NCBI GenBank assembly: GCA_037044905.1
Contig: JBAOKB010000074.1
Location: forward strand, 1 to 64,000
DNA length: 64,000 bases
Direction: 5' to 3'
Origin: Hortaea werneckii
Lineage: Eukaryota; Ascomycota; Dothideomycetes; Mycosphaerellales; Teratosphaeriaceae
Shown here: in pieces, positions 21,687 through 31,402 of the stretch
Position numbering within the stretch: position 1 is the first letter of the stretch
Layout: the number at the start of each line of letters is the position of its first letter
Notes under the pieces: model-generated
Told to the model about the DNA's origin: nothing
Databases searched by the model: none
What the model saw: the letters and a program-made list of their open reading frames with translations, nothing else
Position numbers and translations under genes: made by a program

Positions 21687-22718
21687 ATGAAGTTCTTTCC
21701 CGTCATCACTTCAATGAGTCTGGGCCGTGCCTGGAATCATGCACTAGAGGAAAAGCTCACGAGAGCCTCAAATGCGGGCTTCGGTGGTATTGAACTCTTC
21801 TACGAAGATCTGGAATACTTCGCCCGGAGTCGGTCAGGTGCACAAAGCAACGATACGCCTGTATCTCCCACCGAATTGGTCGCAGCCGCAGCAGAGATCC
21901 GAGAGCTTTGTTTGGAACAGGGACTCACTATTATCGGATTGCAGCCATTTCTGTTCTACGAGGGTCTCTTGGACCGCAAGGAGCATGCAGCGCGCATTGA
22001 AAAACTGCATGTGTGGTTCGACATTGTGGACGCTTTGGATGTCGACACAATCCAAATCCCAAGCAATTTTCTTCCCGAGCCTCAGATAACCAGCGACCTG
22101 GGTGTGATAGTCGCTGATATGGTCGAAGTTGCGGAATTGGGCGCGAACCGTTCCAAACCCATTAGATTCGCTTTTGAGAATCTCGGTTGGGGCACACACA
22201 TCGACACATGGGAACAGGCGTGGCAGGTCGTTCAACTTGTCAATCGTCCTAACTTTGGCATGTGTCTAGACACTTTCAACATCGCGGGCCGTATGTGGGC
22301 AGACCCTACCAGCGCTGACGGGAAAGCGGCAGACGCAGACGCTGCACTTGAGAGCTCGTTGGAAAGACTTGTGAACACTGTGGACATATCTAAGGTGTTT
22401 TACATCCAGCTCGTCGATGCGGAGAGACTCAAAACCCCGCTTGACGAGAGTCATGAATATTATGCGAAAGGCCAACCAGCTCGCATGTCTTGGTCCCGTA
22501 ACGCAAGATGCTTTATGTACGAGACGGATAGGGGTGCTTATCTTCCTGTCGAAAAGGTCGCCAAGACGATCATTCACCAGCTTGGATATCAGGGACCCGT
22601 TTCTATGGAGCTATTCTCGCGGACAATGTCAGACCCCGATCCGGAAGTTCCCCATCAGCACGCAACCCGAGGAATTGAGTCTTGGAAGAAGATAGTGCAA
22701 AATCTTGAGCTCAACTAG
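21687..22718 (+). CDS. qutC: 3-Dehydroshikimate dehydratase (QutC/QA-4 type)
   Basis: 343 residues, no intron. I chose the ATG at 21687 (MKFFPVITSMSLGRAW), which starts at the first strand of the barrel as in fungal QA-4/QutC proteins of about the same length; upstream codons in the same frame look non-coding. Xylose-isomerase-like TIM barrel. Probable metal ligands are Glu in AFENLGWG, Asp in CLDTFNIAGR, Gln in FYIQLVDAE and Glu in SMELFSR. The enzyme converts 3-dehydroshikimate to protocatechuate, which enters the beta-ketoadipate pathway. This is the committing step of the cluster. Confidence 0.92.
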   Translation: MKFFPVITSMSLGRAWNHALEEKLTRASNAGFGGIELFYEDLEYFARSRSGAQSNDTPVSPTELVAAAAEIRELCLEQGLTIIGLQPFLFYEGLLDRKEHAARIEKLHVWFDIVDALDVDTIQIPSNFLPEPQITSDLGVIVADMVEVAELGANRSKPIRFAFENLGWGTHIDTWEQAWQVVQLVNRPNFGMCLDTFNIAGRMWADPTSADGKAADADAALESSLERLVNTVDISKVFYIQLVDAERLKTPLDESHEYYAKGQPARMSWSRNARCFMYETDRGAYLPVEKVAKTIIHQLGYQGPVSMELFSRTMSDPDPEVPHQHATRGIESWKKIVQNLELN

Positions 22719-23104
22719 AACAGCGCAATGGTCCACCTGCCACAAGCTAGAGCATTGCCTTGGTGACATGGTGCGAAATATTCCATCTGCAGCAAATTCG
22801 TAGCAAAGTAGTTTAGAGTCTGATTCGGAATCCTGGAGATGAGAATCTTGCAGTTGTCGTCAATGTGGATTGAATTCTCAACTCGCCGTTGAAGACGGTA
22901 CTACAATACAAAGACCGAGGATGAGTTTCCATGAAAAATATCTCGAACCCCGCATCCCTGAATACGGCTCATTACTTTGCCGAAGCGTGCTTGGTAAATA
23001 CCAGCCTTCCTGAATGCTGCGAATCAAATTATGTTCATAGAGGAACGTACATCACGACACTTTCGATATCTGTCTACCTCAATCGAGCGATATCAGCACC
23101 AGTC
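22719..23104. other. Intergenic, 386 bp
   Basis: Lies between two genes in the same direction. It must hold the end of the dehydratase transcript and the promoter of the SnoaL-like gene. I see no other feature. Confidence 0.4.
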
Positions 23105-23859
23105 ATGCCAGATTTACACTCTTTAGAAGAGGGAACGTGGCCGGAGAAGGCCATTCGGAACAATGGTCCCGATCATTTGGTCATCGAGAGATTAAAGCTG
23201 CGGGAGCTAGCAGAAGGGTGGCCTTGCTACAGGTAAGCAGTGGAAGACACAAGCGAGCGACACACCATGCTAACACACGACCCAGAGATGCATGCGAATG
23301 GGAAAATTTCCACAGCATCTTTCATCCCGGCGCTTACGTCTACACGACATGGTCTGGTCGAGTAGCATATACCGACTTCATGTCCGCATCTCAGCGAGGT
23401 ATAGACAATGGTGCGTTTATCATGCATCGGTGCCATGGCGTCACCAGCGATATTACTCCAGATGGCGTTCGCGCCATCACTAAGATGAAAGCCACGATAA
23501 CTCAGCGGTTCACGATTGATGGATGCGAAGTGGATGCGGAAGCCGACTGTAGATTTTGTTTCTTCTTCGAGAAGCAAGATGGCAGGTGGGGTGCGCGTTA
23601 TGTGCGACATTGGTACGAGAAAGACAAATTGCTTCCAGTCAATCCAACGAAGGTGCCGACTATTGACGAAGCCAAACTCGAGAGTTACCCTCAAGGGTAC
23701 AAATGCTTGGCTTACTGTCAGGAGCTCACCATGGGAGTTGAGGTGGCGAAAGACATGCCCGGTCACAGAAGGCATGTTGGTACAGCTTCGGGTGAGAAGC
23801 ATGATCTGCTATACAGACAGGCCAAAAGCTGGTTGAACGGAGAAGACGTAGATATTTGA
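23105..23859 (+). CDS. SnoaL/NTF2-like fold protein of unknown substrate
   Basis: Two exons (23105-23232 and 23286-23859) join in phase to 233 residues. After a short N-terminal helix (WPCYRDACEWENF) comes a cone-shaped alpha+beta barrel of the SnoaL/scytalone-dehydratase class: HPGAYVYTTWSG, then IMHRCHGVTSD, then ITQRFTIDGCEVDAEADCRF and a closing WGARYVRHWYEKDKL. Members act as dehydratases, isomerases or hydrolases on small acids and ring compounds. It sits inside the quinate/shikimate cluster, in the same direction as the dehydratase gene, so a role in this pathway is likely. It could supply a missing dehydration step (see findings) or process a side product. Its 3' end is 24 bp from that of the convergent regulator gene. 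Confidence 0.75.
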
Positions 23860-23883
23860 CGTATCCTGTGATCATTTAATACA

Positions 23884-26151
23884 TTACATTTGCTCATCAA
23901 AAGATGGCTCGAATTGATGTCTATTGCTGGTGAGGTCCTTGTGACCTTCACGGGGGTCATCCTGGAGTAATGAGGTTTTCAAAGTCCAACACATCTCCTT
24001 CACGCGAGAAGCCAAGATGTTCCATAAACTCGCCTGATATGACTGGCCTATCTCAAAGAATTGAGTAAGCAAATGGCGGCTTCGGAAAAGCCAGAGGCCA
24101 ATTTATGGGGACTTAGAAACATACCAATCAGCGTTTTCTAGTAAAGTAAGTTGCCCAAAAAGATCGACATCGCCAGGGACATTCGTCGGAGCTGCCGCAC
24201 CGTCTTGTGTTACAGCTATTGCAGGTTGCGTAGGCACAGCGTTATCGCATAGGGGCGCATTAGAAGACGTCGACAAGCCACCCTCAGAAGAGGCGATTGG
24301 GTCCAATTGCACATCACCCGGCCTAGATTGCATCTCAGTCGTAGGTGGATTCAAAGAGCCAAATATGCTGGCGAATGTCCCTCCAGATCCCGCAGGGGGC
24401 GGAAAATGTGTTGATGTTTCGAGGACCGCACGCTCGAAGAGGCCAAACAGTATCGCTGCAGTGGGAGGCATGAAGCCTCCCATTGTTGCTGCTGATTTGA
24501 ACTCTGGGGATTGCATTAGCTTGACGGTATCTGATACACCACGGGATGGATGTGTCGTGGCGTCCGTCATGTGGGTATCGGAGGCTTTTGCTCGGGTATG
24601 TAGAGTGACATAGACCACAGTGGCCGCTATTCTAACCTGCGCTAAGTTGGGAGGTAGGGACGATAGTGATATCTGAGGCCGCACATCGTCTACGTTCAAG
24701 ACCGGCATCTGGATCTCCATTCGCAAGAATTCACGCAAAAGAGCTGAGTGCCGAGGATTGTCACCAGAAGCTAGTGCGTAGTTCGAAGAGTTAAGTAGAG
24801 CAATGATCCGCCCAAGGTCGTTGAAAGCGCTTAGAGTTTTGCTGGGGCCTGACCGTGTGAACTCCCTCGTCCAGGGATTGGTCTTGAACTGGCACATCTC
24901 CCACTCGTCCATCCCATCTACACTCACATCGCCCACGCACTGAAAATCATGGTGGTTCAGATACGGCCGACGGCCAACCTGCGATGATACTAAGGTATCT
25001 AGAACGAAGCAAGCCCGGAAAAGCCTTTTGCTTGCATCAGATGCATGAGTCTCATTCGGCCGGTCACCAGTAGGGAGAACGTTCAGAATGGCGCCGACGT
25101 AAATGGCTCTACCAGTCCAGATCCATGCAGCCTTCCAGCTTTGGCGGTGAAGTTCCAGAATAGCCAAGACTAAAGCGGCGTGGACGTGGCCATAGTCCAA
25201 TTCGCAGCAATTCTCTGAGGCCAGCTGCCGAGCCATCTGAACTAGTGGAAGACTCGAGTTTGATCTCATACCTGTGTCTTGCGAATCTTCAGACGGATCC
25301 GTTCCGCACAATGATCCTAGTGCTAATGATGCCCATAAGGATGCAATTGCGCCAGGAGATAATGCATCACTGATGCCTGCGCTTGAGGTTGAATCACTAA
25401 GTAAATTTGCTGAACGGTACAAGGTAAATTTTTCTATGGCAGGGAACCAACAGTGGGTGCGCACAACGTAGTTGTCGAGAAACCGCGGCCATTGCTCTGG
25501 TAGCGAAGCCGGCGAACTCATAACCGCAGTCGACTGTGGAGGAGCGTATGTCTCTTCTGCTGTCAGGGTAGTTGTTTCACCCACAGGTGCGTCGTCGAAG
25601 CTGAAAGCTTCACCGGGCGTCGGTGCAGCAGCCACAGCAGGATGCTCTTCCGTCGTTCTGGGGGCATTCTCAACAAGTCTGTTGTAATTTTGGGTCAAGG
25701 TATCATTTAGGGTCTGGAGATACTGTTCTTCGTCCTCTCCAGAGTGTAAGCTTTGTAAGTGCTCTTGTAACCCTCCTGAAGCCGAACTGGCTCGCCAAAC
25801 TGTCAATAGAGACTCGGTAGATGGTGCGAATGCCGCGTGGTCCGTCCCTGTCCCGCACGAGGAACCATTGTGGCCATTCAAAATAGATTTCACAAGCGAC
25901 TCGGCTTCGTCGAACGCATGAATCAGAAGTCCCAGAAGAATTTCAAGGCCTCTGACGTAGCCAGTTGGGAGTCCTCTTTTTCGCCCTTCACGATATGAGC
26001 AACCCCGGCCTGCTCTGTCGCATCTTCGACACTTTGGAAGGGTCCCATCGCATTTCTCTTTACGTTTGCGGCATTCCACGCATGCTGTGGATACTCGAAC
26101 GCGTGCTCGTTTTCGAGCAGGGCCACCGTCATCGCCAGCATCGCTAGTCAT
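23884..26151 (-). CDS. Zn2Cys6 transcription factor, QutA/QA-1F-like by context
   Basis: Exons 26151-24125 and 24079-23884 join in phase to 740 residues; the donor GTATGT lies just before an in-frame stop, so an uncorrected single-exon model would lose the last 65 residues. The binuclear cluster is at residues 22-50 (C-x2-C-x6-C-x6-C-x2-C-x6-C), followed by KRGLPTGYVRGLE, a linker pattern also found in the quinate activators and some other regulators. A fungal transcription factor middle region follows (for example SLALGSLCG and FRACFVLDTL). It is divergent from the QutR-type repressor, as qa-1F is from qa-1S in Neurospora, so I infer it is the pathway activator. It could instead be an unrelated pathway regulator. 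Confidence 0.82.
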
Positions 26152-26498
26152 GTTCTCTTATCGCACGTTCACCGGCTAGCGAATGGACAGTCCTCTAAAG
26201 AGCGTAAGTCAATGCATCAACTGATAAAGGAGTTGATGGCTTGCCAATCGATTCTCGGCGGGTTCAACTGTTGGCGGTTTCCGAATGGCTCGACCGCCCA
26301 GGTGAAACGGGATTATGCTGCTCCAGCTGGGGGAGGTGTGGGGGAACCACTGGAGCATCGGAAAATTGCTTGGCCGGGCGAGGGAACATCCTCCCGACGT
26401 TTTGCCACATCAACGAACCGCCTTGAGGCGTAATCATCCACATCGTTTTTAAAGGCGACTCCCAGAGCCTATCAGGCCCTGTCGTGCTGTTCAAGGTC
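26152..26498. promoter_or_regulatory. Divergent activator-repressor upstream region
   Basis: 347 bp between the start codons of the Zn2Cys6 factor and the QutR-type repressor. This arrangement allows mutual or shared control. I found no complete qa-type palindrome by eye. Confidence 0.45.
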
Positions 26499-29054
26499 AT
26501 GGTTGGCGAAGTGTCCACATCTCAGCCTATGCTCCACTGTCCAGGAGCACAGAGACGCCCGAGTTTGCCGGAATCCGCATCTGGGATCGATCTGGATGCT
26601 GGAACAGAGTCAATTGACAGCACAAACGACGCTTCTATTCTTCTGCTTGGAATTCGCGGCACTGGAAAGACTAGCATCGGGATACTGGCTGCCAGCCATA
26701 CTGGATTCCGGCTCATTGATGCAGATCAACAATTCTATCGCACGACTGGATATCTCCGAGCGTCCTACGCGGCAAAACATGGCTTGGGAAAGTATAGAGC
26801 GAAGGAATTGGCCCTCATGAGGGACATCCTGGAGACTAATCCCACAAGGTGCATTATAGTCTGCGGTCCAGGATCAGCAGAAGGCACTGGCCGAGACCTC
26901 ATCAAAGAATTCAGAAAGGAGCATCCGGTGATACATGTATTGCGAGATGCAACCGATATCCAAGCGTACCTACGTACAGACAATAAGAAGAAAATCTCAG
27001 GCTTAGCTGACATGATCGGTCCGTGGTATCGGTCGGTTTCGAGTCATGAATTCTACAACGTCTCAGACCCTACAGACTTCGGGCAGGAGGCTTTGCATGG
27101 CTGGATCCCCCAACAACACCCAGCGCTTTATCTGAAGCATCTACAGATTGATGTCCACCGTCTTATAGATGCTGTTAGGAACCAGCGAGCTCGACCACAC
27201 GATTTGCAAGTTCAGCACTCGCTTTCAGATCTGCCGCTGGAAGCTAAGCCATACACGTATGCCCTCGTTGTGGACTTTAGACACATTTCGGACATCGCAT
27301 CGAAATTACGCCGCACAGATCTCATTGCGGATGCCGTAGAGCTCAGAATCAAGCTCTCAGACCTTGTGGATGAGCAGACTGGCCACTTCAGCGAAGCTTC
27401 AGCGACTCTACTGACTAGACAACACTATGTCTTGCGCCGGTGCGCACCGGTGCCCATCATCTTTCATTTAGAGATCAGCCAACCGCAATCTGAGACCCAA
27501 TTGTCAGAGTACGGAGAAATCCTGGCCCATGTTCTTCGTCTGGCACCGGAATACATGACGGTGGATCTCAATGCTGGGTCCAAAAGCTTCGAGGAGGTAT
27601 TGAATCGGAGGCAATCGACAAAGATCATTGGGCACTTCTTCGATTGCAAGCCTGTCAAAGATGCTTGGAGTCGACAAGAGAGAATATCGATTCTAGATCG
27701 AGCCCGAAGCCTAGGATGCGATCTAGTCCGCATTTGCCAACACACTGAAGATGCTGGTGACAACTTTGATGTTGAGAAGTTTCGTCTCTGGGCAAGACAC
27801 ATCAACTCCTCAGGCCCTGCTCTCATTGCATATAATATAGGCTATCAGGGTCGCTCGTCGCTCTTCGTCAATCGAATATTCACTCCCGTTGGTCTCGAGA
27901 CGCTCGATCACGCCTCCTCTGCAGACCAAGACCAACAACTAACAGTGCAGAGTGCCCAAAAAGCTCTGCATGCATCATTCATCCTCAACAAGCTGACATT
28001 TGGGATATTTGGAGATGCTGTCAGCAACGCGATGTCCCCATTGATGCATAATGCGGCATTCGACTTCTGCGGCATGCCTCACGTGTATCAGACCTTTCAA
28101 GCACCTTGCCTACAGCAATTGAAGCATCTTCTCTACGACAAGACCTTCGGTGGCGCTAGTATCAGTGCTCCATTCAAAGAAGACGTCATGACCATCGTCG
28201 ACTATCTTAGTCCAGAGGCGCGCGCAATCGGTGCTGTCAATACACTGATCCCGCTCAGATCGAAAGCGCTGGAGTCAATTGTCGATCGTAATCGAGCTGG
28301 GCCTGTCGAGGCACTCTACGGGGATAACACCGACTGGATAGGGATACATACATGCATTCGTAGCCACCTTTCGCCCATTAACGCTATAAAGAGTCGCTCT
28401 ACAGCACTGATTCTCGGTGCGGGTGGTATGGCCCGAGCAGCGATATATGCGCTTCAGCGCCTTCAAGCCCAGACTATCTTTGTGTGGAATCGAACGGCCC
28501 AGAACGCAGAAAAGATGATCGCAATGTTCGGTGGGAATCGGTCTCCGACTCAAGGCCAAGGTGCTCCCTGCCCTGAAGATGCACCCCCTCTCAAGGCTTT
28601 GGCTCGCAGCTCTGATTCAAAGACGGTCCGACCTGGCAGGATTTTCTCGCTGTCCTCTACGGATGAGCCTTGGCCTTCCGGGTTCGAGCCACCAACAATT
28701 GTTGTTAGCTGTATATCACGAGCAAGTAACCCACCGCCACAAATCGTGCTTCCAGAATCTTGGCTTAGAAGCCAGACCGGAGGTGTCATAATTGAGGTAA
28801 CAACGTCTCCGCTCAATGATCATGGTCGCAGTCAATACTAACTTCTGTAGCTCGCTTATAATCCTGTCGACACACCCCTTCTCCGTCAAGCCCGGGATCT
28901 TGCGACTAACGGTTGGATAGCTGTCGATGGGCTCCAGGTTCTTCCCGAGCAAGGTATTGCGCAATTCGAACTTTTCACTGGGAGAAGGGCACCCCGTAAG
29001 CTCATGAGGGATCTTGTCGCTCGACACAGTCGCGAGCAGGAGGATCACTCCTGA
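26499..29054 (+). CDS. qutR: Quinate-pathway repressor, QutR/QA-1S type (AROM-derived)
   Basis: Exons 26499-28796 and 28851-29054 join in phase to 833 residues. It is built like the last three domains of AROM: a shikimate-kinase-like part (P-loop GIRGTGKTS near residue 54), a type I dehydroquinase-like part (near 250-480), and a shikimate-dehydrogenase-like part (SNAMSPLMHN, SAPFK, DNTDW, GAGGMARAA). In the dehydroquinase-like part the Schiff-base Lys is replaced (DLVRICQH, Arg) and the catalytic His of the usual SYHD is lost (IIGHFFD), so it should bind but not turn over its ligand. QutR and QA-1S are known repressors of this architecture that respond to quinate and hold the activator inactive. 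The second exon (starting LAYNPVDTPLL) is needed to complete the dehydrogenase-like domain. Confidence 0.93.
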
Positions 29055-30289
29055 GGAATGCCGAGCATGAGCTTGCAAGATACTGGAAGGGATGAGTTCC
29101 TTCTTAAGTTAACGACGGCGGTGTATCGTGTCATGACAAGTCGACGCGAGGGCAACATTTTGCGAAGAAGAGCCGCCTTGCACTTCTCTGAGAGCGCCAT
29201 CGCCTCAGCTGAATCTTATTCCAATGAGGCAGAACACTGCTTGCCTCAGGTATGCGAGGCGAAACAGTTGGTTGGACCAAGAAGCTTGACACTTGTTCCT
29301 GGCTGTCTGGCGTTGGCATTCGTGGATGCGACTTCGCATGTCCAAAAATTCGCTCTCGAAGACAGGTGGCACTACCTGTTCACCGCCGTAAGCCTTTTAT
29401 CTGCTTCGTGCGTCTCTGGAATGCTTCAGCGAAGTTGTTGCTTGGACGGATGCATTGAGCGCACGGCAGCTTGACATGGGACGGCCGAGATCTGTTTTCG
29501 ACATCAGTCAACGGGTGCGGAGGACTATACTGTCTACGTTCCTGCGTCGATCGTTCTCGCTTAGACATGTGAAGGCTGTTATATACGTCCAGAGTCTTAT
29601 GTTGTCACTTCGCTTACACGAATGTGTTGTGCATTGCCCTATAAGACGATGTCTTCTCTTTCCCATCATCGCCGTCCATGTCCACAATGAAATCATGAAT
29701 TTTGTGCCAAGCCACAATCGGGAAGGAAGCCGCTAGCGAAGGAAATTATTAAACGACGGGCCGCTAGAGCCTCTCTGTTTTCCATTATCGCGATCCATAT
29801 CATCCTCCCGTGTGTCTACATTACCCGGCGCAGGCGATACTTGATAATAGCAGAGGTAGGTACTGTACACAATTGACATATAGTAGGACATACAGTCCCC
29901 CTCTACTATAGCAGCAAGGATATAGATCTGCCGTTACGCTTAACTGCCAGAGTGCATGAAGACAGTCGGGATAGATCCGGTTGGATTGTAGGCTATCGCT
30001 ACTAGTGCACTGTTCAACAACAAGTCAATGACCTTCACGGCTCCGCGGAGGCGGTAAGCCTTCCAACATTCGCAGCAACCGCATCATCATCATGCGTTCG
30101 CCATCTCCTAGTCCTAGCGTTAGTCGGAGACGGGCAGAGCGAAGGTGGCGGAGAAACGCTCCGGACGGCTCCTGTCCAAATAATCATGTCGACCCGAATT
30201 GATCTCGAAGCTTGTCTCTTTGCACTCGTTTCTCCACACCATAGCACCTCCCATACTGTACCACCCAACTTCAGGTGTTCTGCTGGAAG
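29055..30289. other. Intergenic, 1.2 kb
   Basis: Several short frames are open on both strands (for example 29058-29474 plus) but none shows a domain or splices into a longer protein. It marks the right edge of the quinate/shikimate cluster. I see no RNA gene or clear repeat. Confidence 0.4.
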
Positions 30290-31376
30290 ATGCTGGGACC
30301 GCGAGGCTGGATCTATGGAACAGCCCTCTTGATCGCAATTGGCATTTTCTACGCCCTCTTCGCCCATGAGCCCGCGAAGATCTTCCGCGAGACGTTACAT
30401 CTACCATCCAGTTCGCGACCAGGTTTCACAACGGTGGACACATCGGCTGCGGTTCTAGAAGATGGCTTGGAACCCGTCTTAGGTCCACTACGGCCTTACA
30501 AAGAGGGTTTCACGTAAGTCAATCGATCTTCTCATTTCCGTGCATGAAAGTGAAAAGGCTGCTAAGCACCGTTGCAGGATTGTCTCGCCAACATATCACC
30601 GCACCGAAGGCTTGACGGAGTATCTCGATAACTACGCCACCGGAGATGTTCCGTCCCTACACAAGATCATTATCATCTGGAACAACGAGGAAGATGCACC
30701 TGGCTGGCTCAATAAGACCCTAACCAAGTATCAAGTGCCCATTGTGCTGGAACGCCGCGCCCGCAACTCGAAGAACTACCGATTTCAGCGCACCCCCGCC
30801 ATTGAGACTGCGGGCGTGCTTGCTCTAGACGATGATATGGTCATCAAGCCACGCGATGTCGAGTATGCTTTTCAATCCTGGCAGATGTACCGCTACCCGC
30901 GCAAGCGCATGGTAGGATATATCCGCCGTCGTGTCAGCCCGCAAGGCGATTACCGCATGTCACCAAGTCCGGACGGGTACAGCATGGTCCTGACCAAATC
31001 CGCCTTTATCCACGTCGACTGGATGGACTTATGGTGGGCGGACACGCCGATCATGCGTGACTTCAGGGACTACGTCGACTCTCGCAAGCTGCCCGAAAGG
31101 TATCCTGACCTGACTACTGGCTGTGAGGACATTGCCATGTCGTACCTGTACGGTCACCATGCGCACACGCCACCCCTCTGGATCGCCGGTGCCGAGTTCC
31201 ATGATATTGGGCATTCGAAGCTGGATGGCATCTCGACACAGGAAGGACACAATGACGCCCGCCAAGCCTGCGTGCACCATTTCAGAGAAGTTTTCGGGAA
31301 AGACTCCTTGACAAACACGCAGATTCACGCCAGCGTCATAGCCGAAGAAGATGAAAATGCAGGCAGGGTTGATTGA
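30290..31376 (+). CDS. GT64-like (exostosin-type) glycosyltransferase, type II membrane protein
   Basis: Exons 30290-30513 and 30578-31376 join in phase to 340 residues. A hydrophobic segment near residues 6-24 (GWIYGTALLIAIGIFYALF) acts as signal anchor. The catalytic part starts IVSPTYHRTEGL, typical of the family in which a conserved strand precedes a nucleotide-sugar site. LALDDDMVIKP is the metal-binding D-x-D, CEDIAMSYLYGHH carries the expected acidic residues, and PLWIAGAEFHDIG lies near the end. Animal relatives make heparan chains; the fungal substrate is unknown. It probably acts in the Golgi lumen. Its 3' end is 26 bp from that of the convergent carotenoid oxygenase gene. Confidence 0.82.
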
Positions 31377-31402
31377 AATAGTTACGTAATGGATATGGTT
31401 TC

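Noticed and set aside
14724..29054. Binding sites for a qa-type activator in the cluster promoters
   Set aside because: Only TTATCC half-sites were found by eye; no full GGRTAA-N4-TTATCC palindrome. A pattern search would be decisive.
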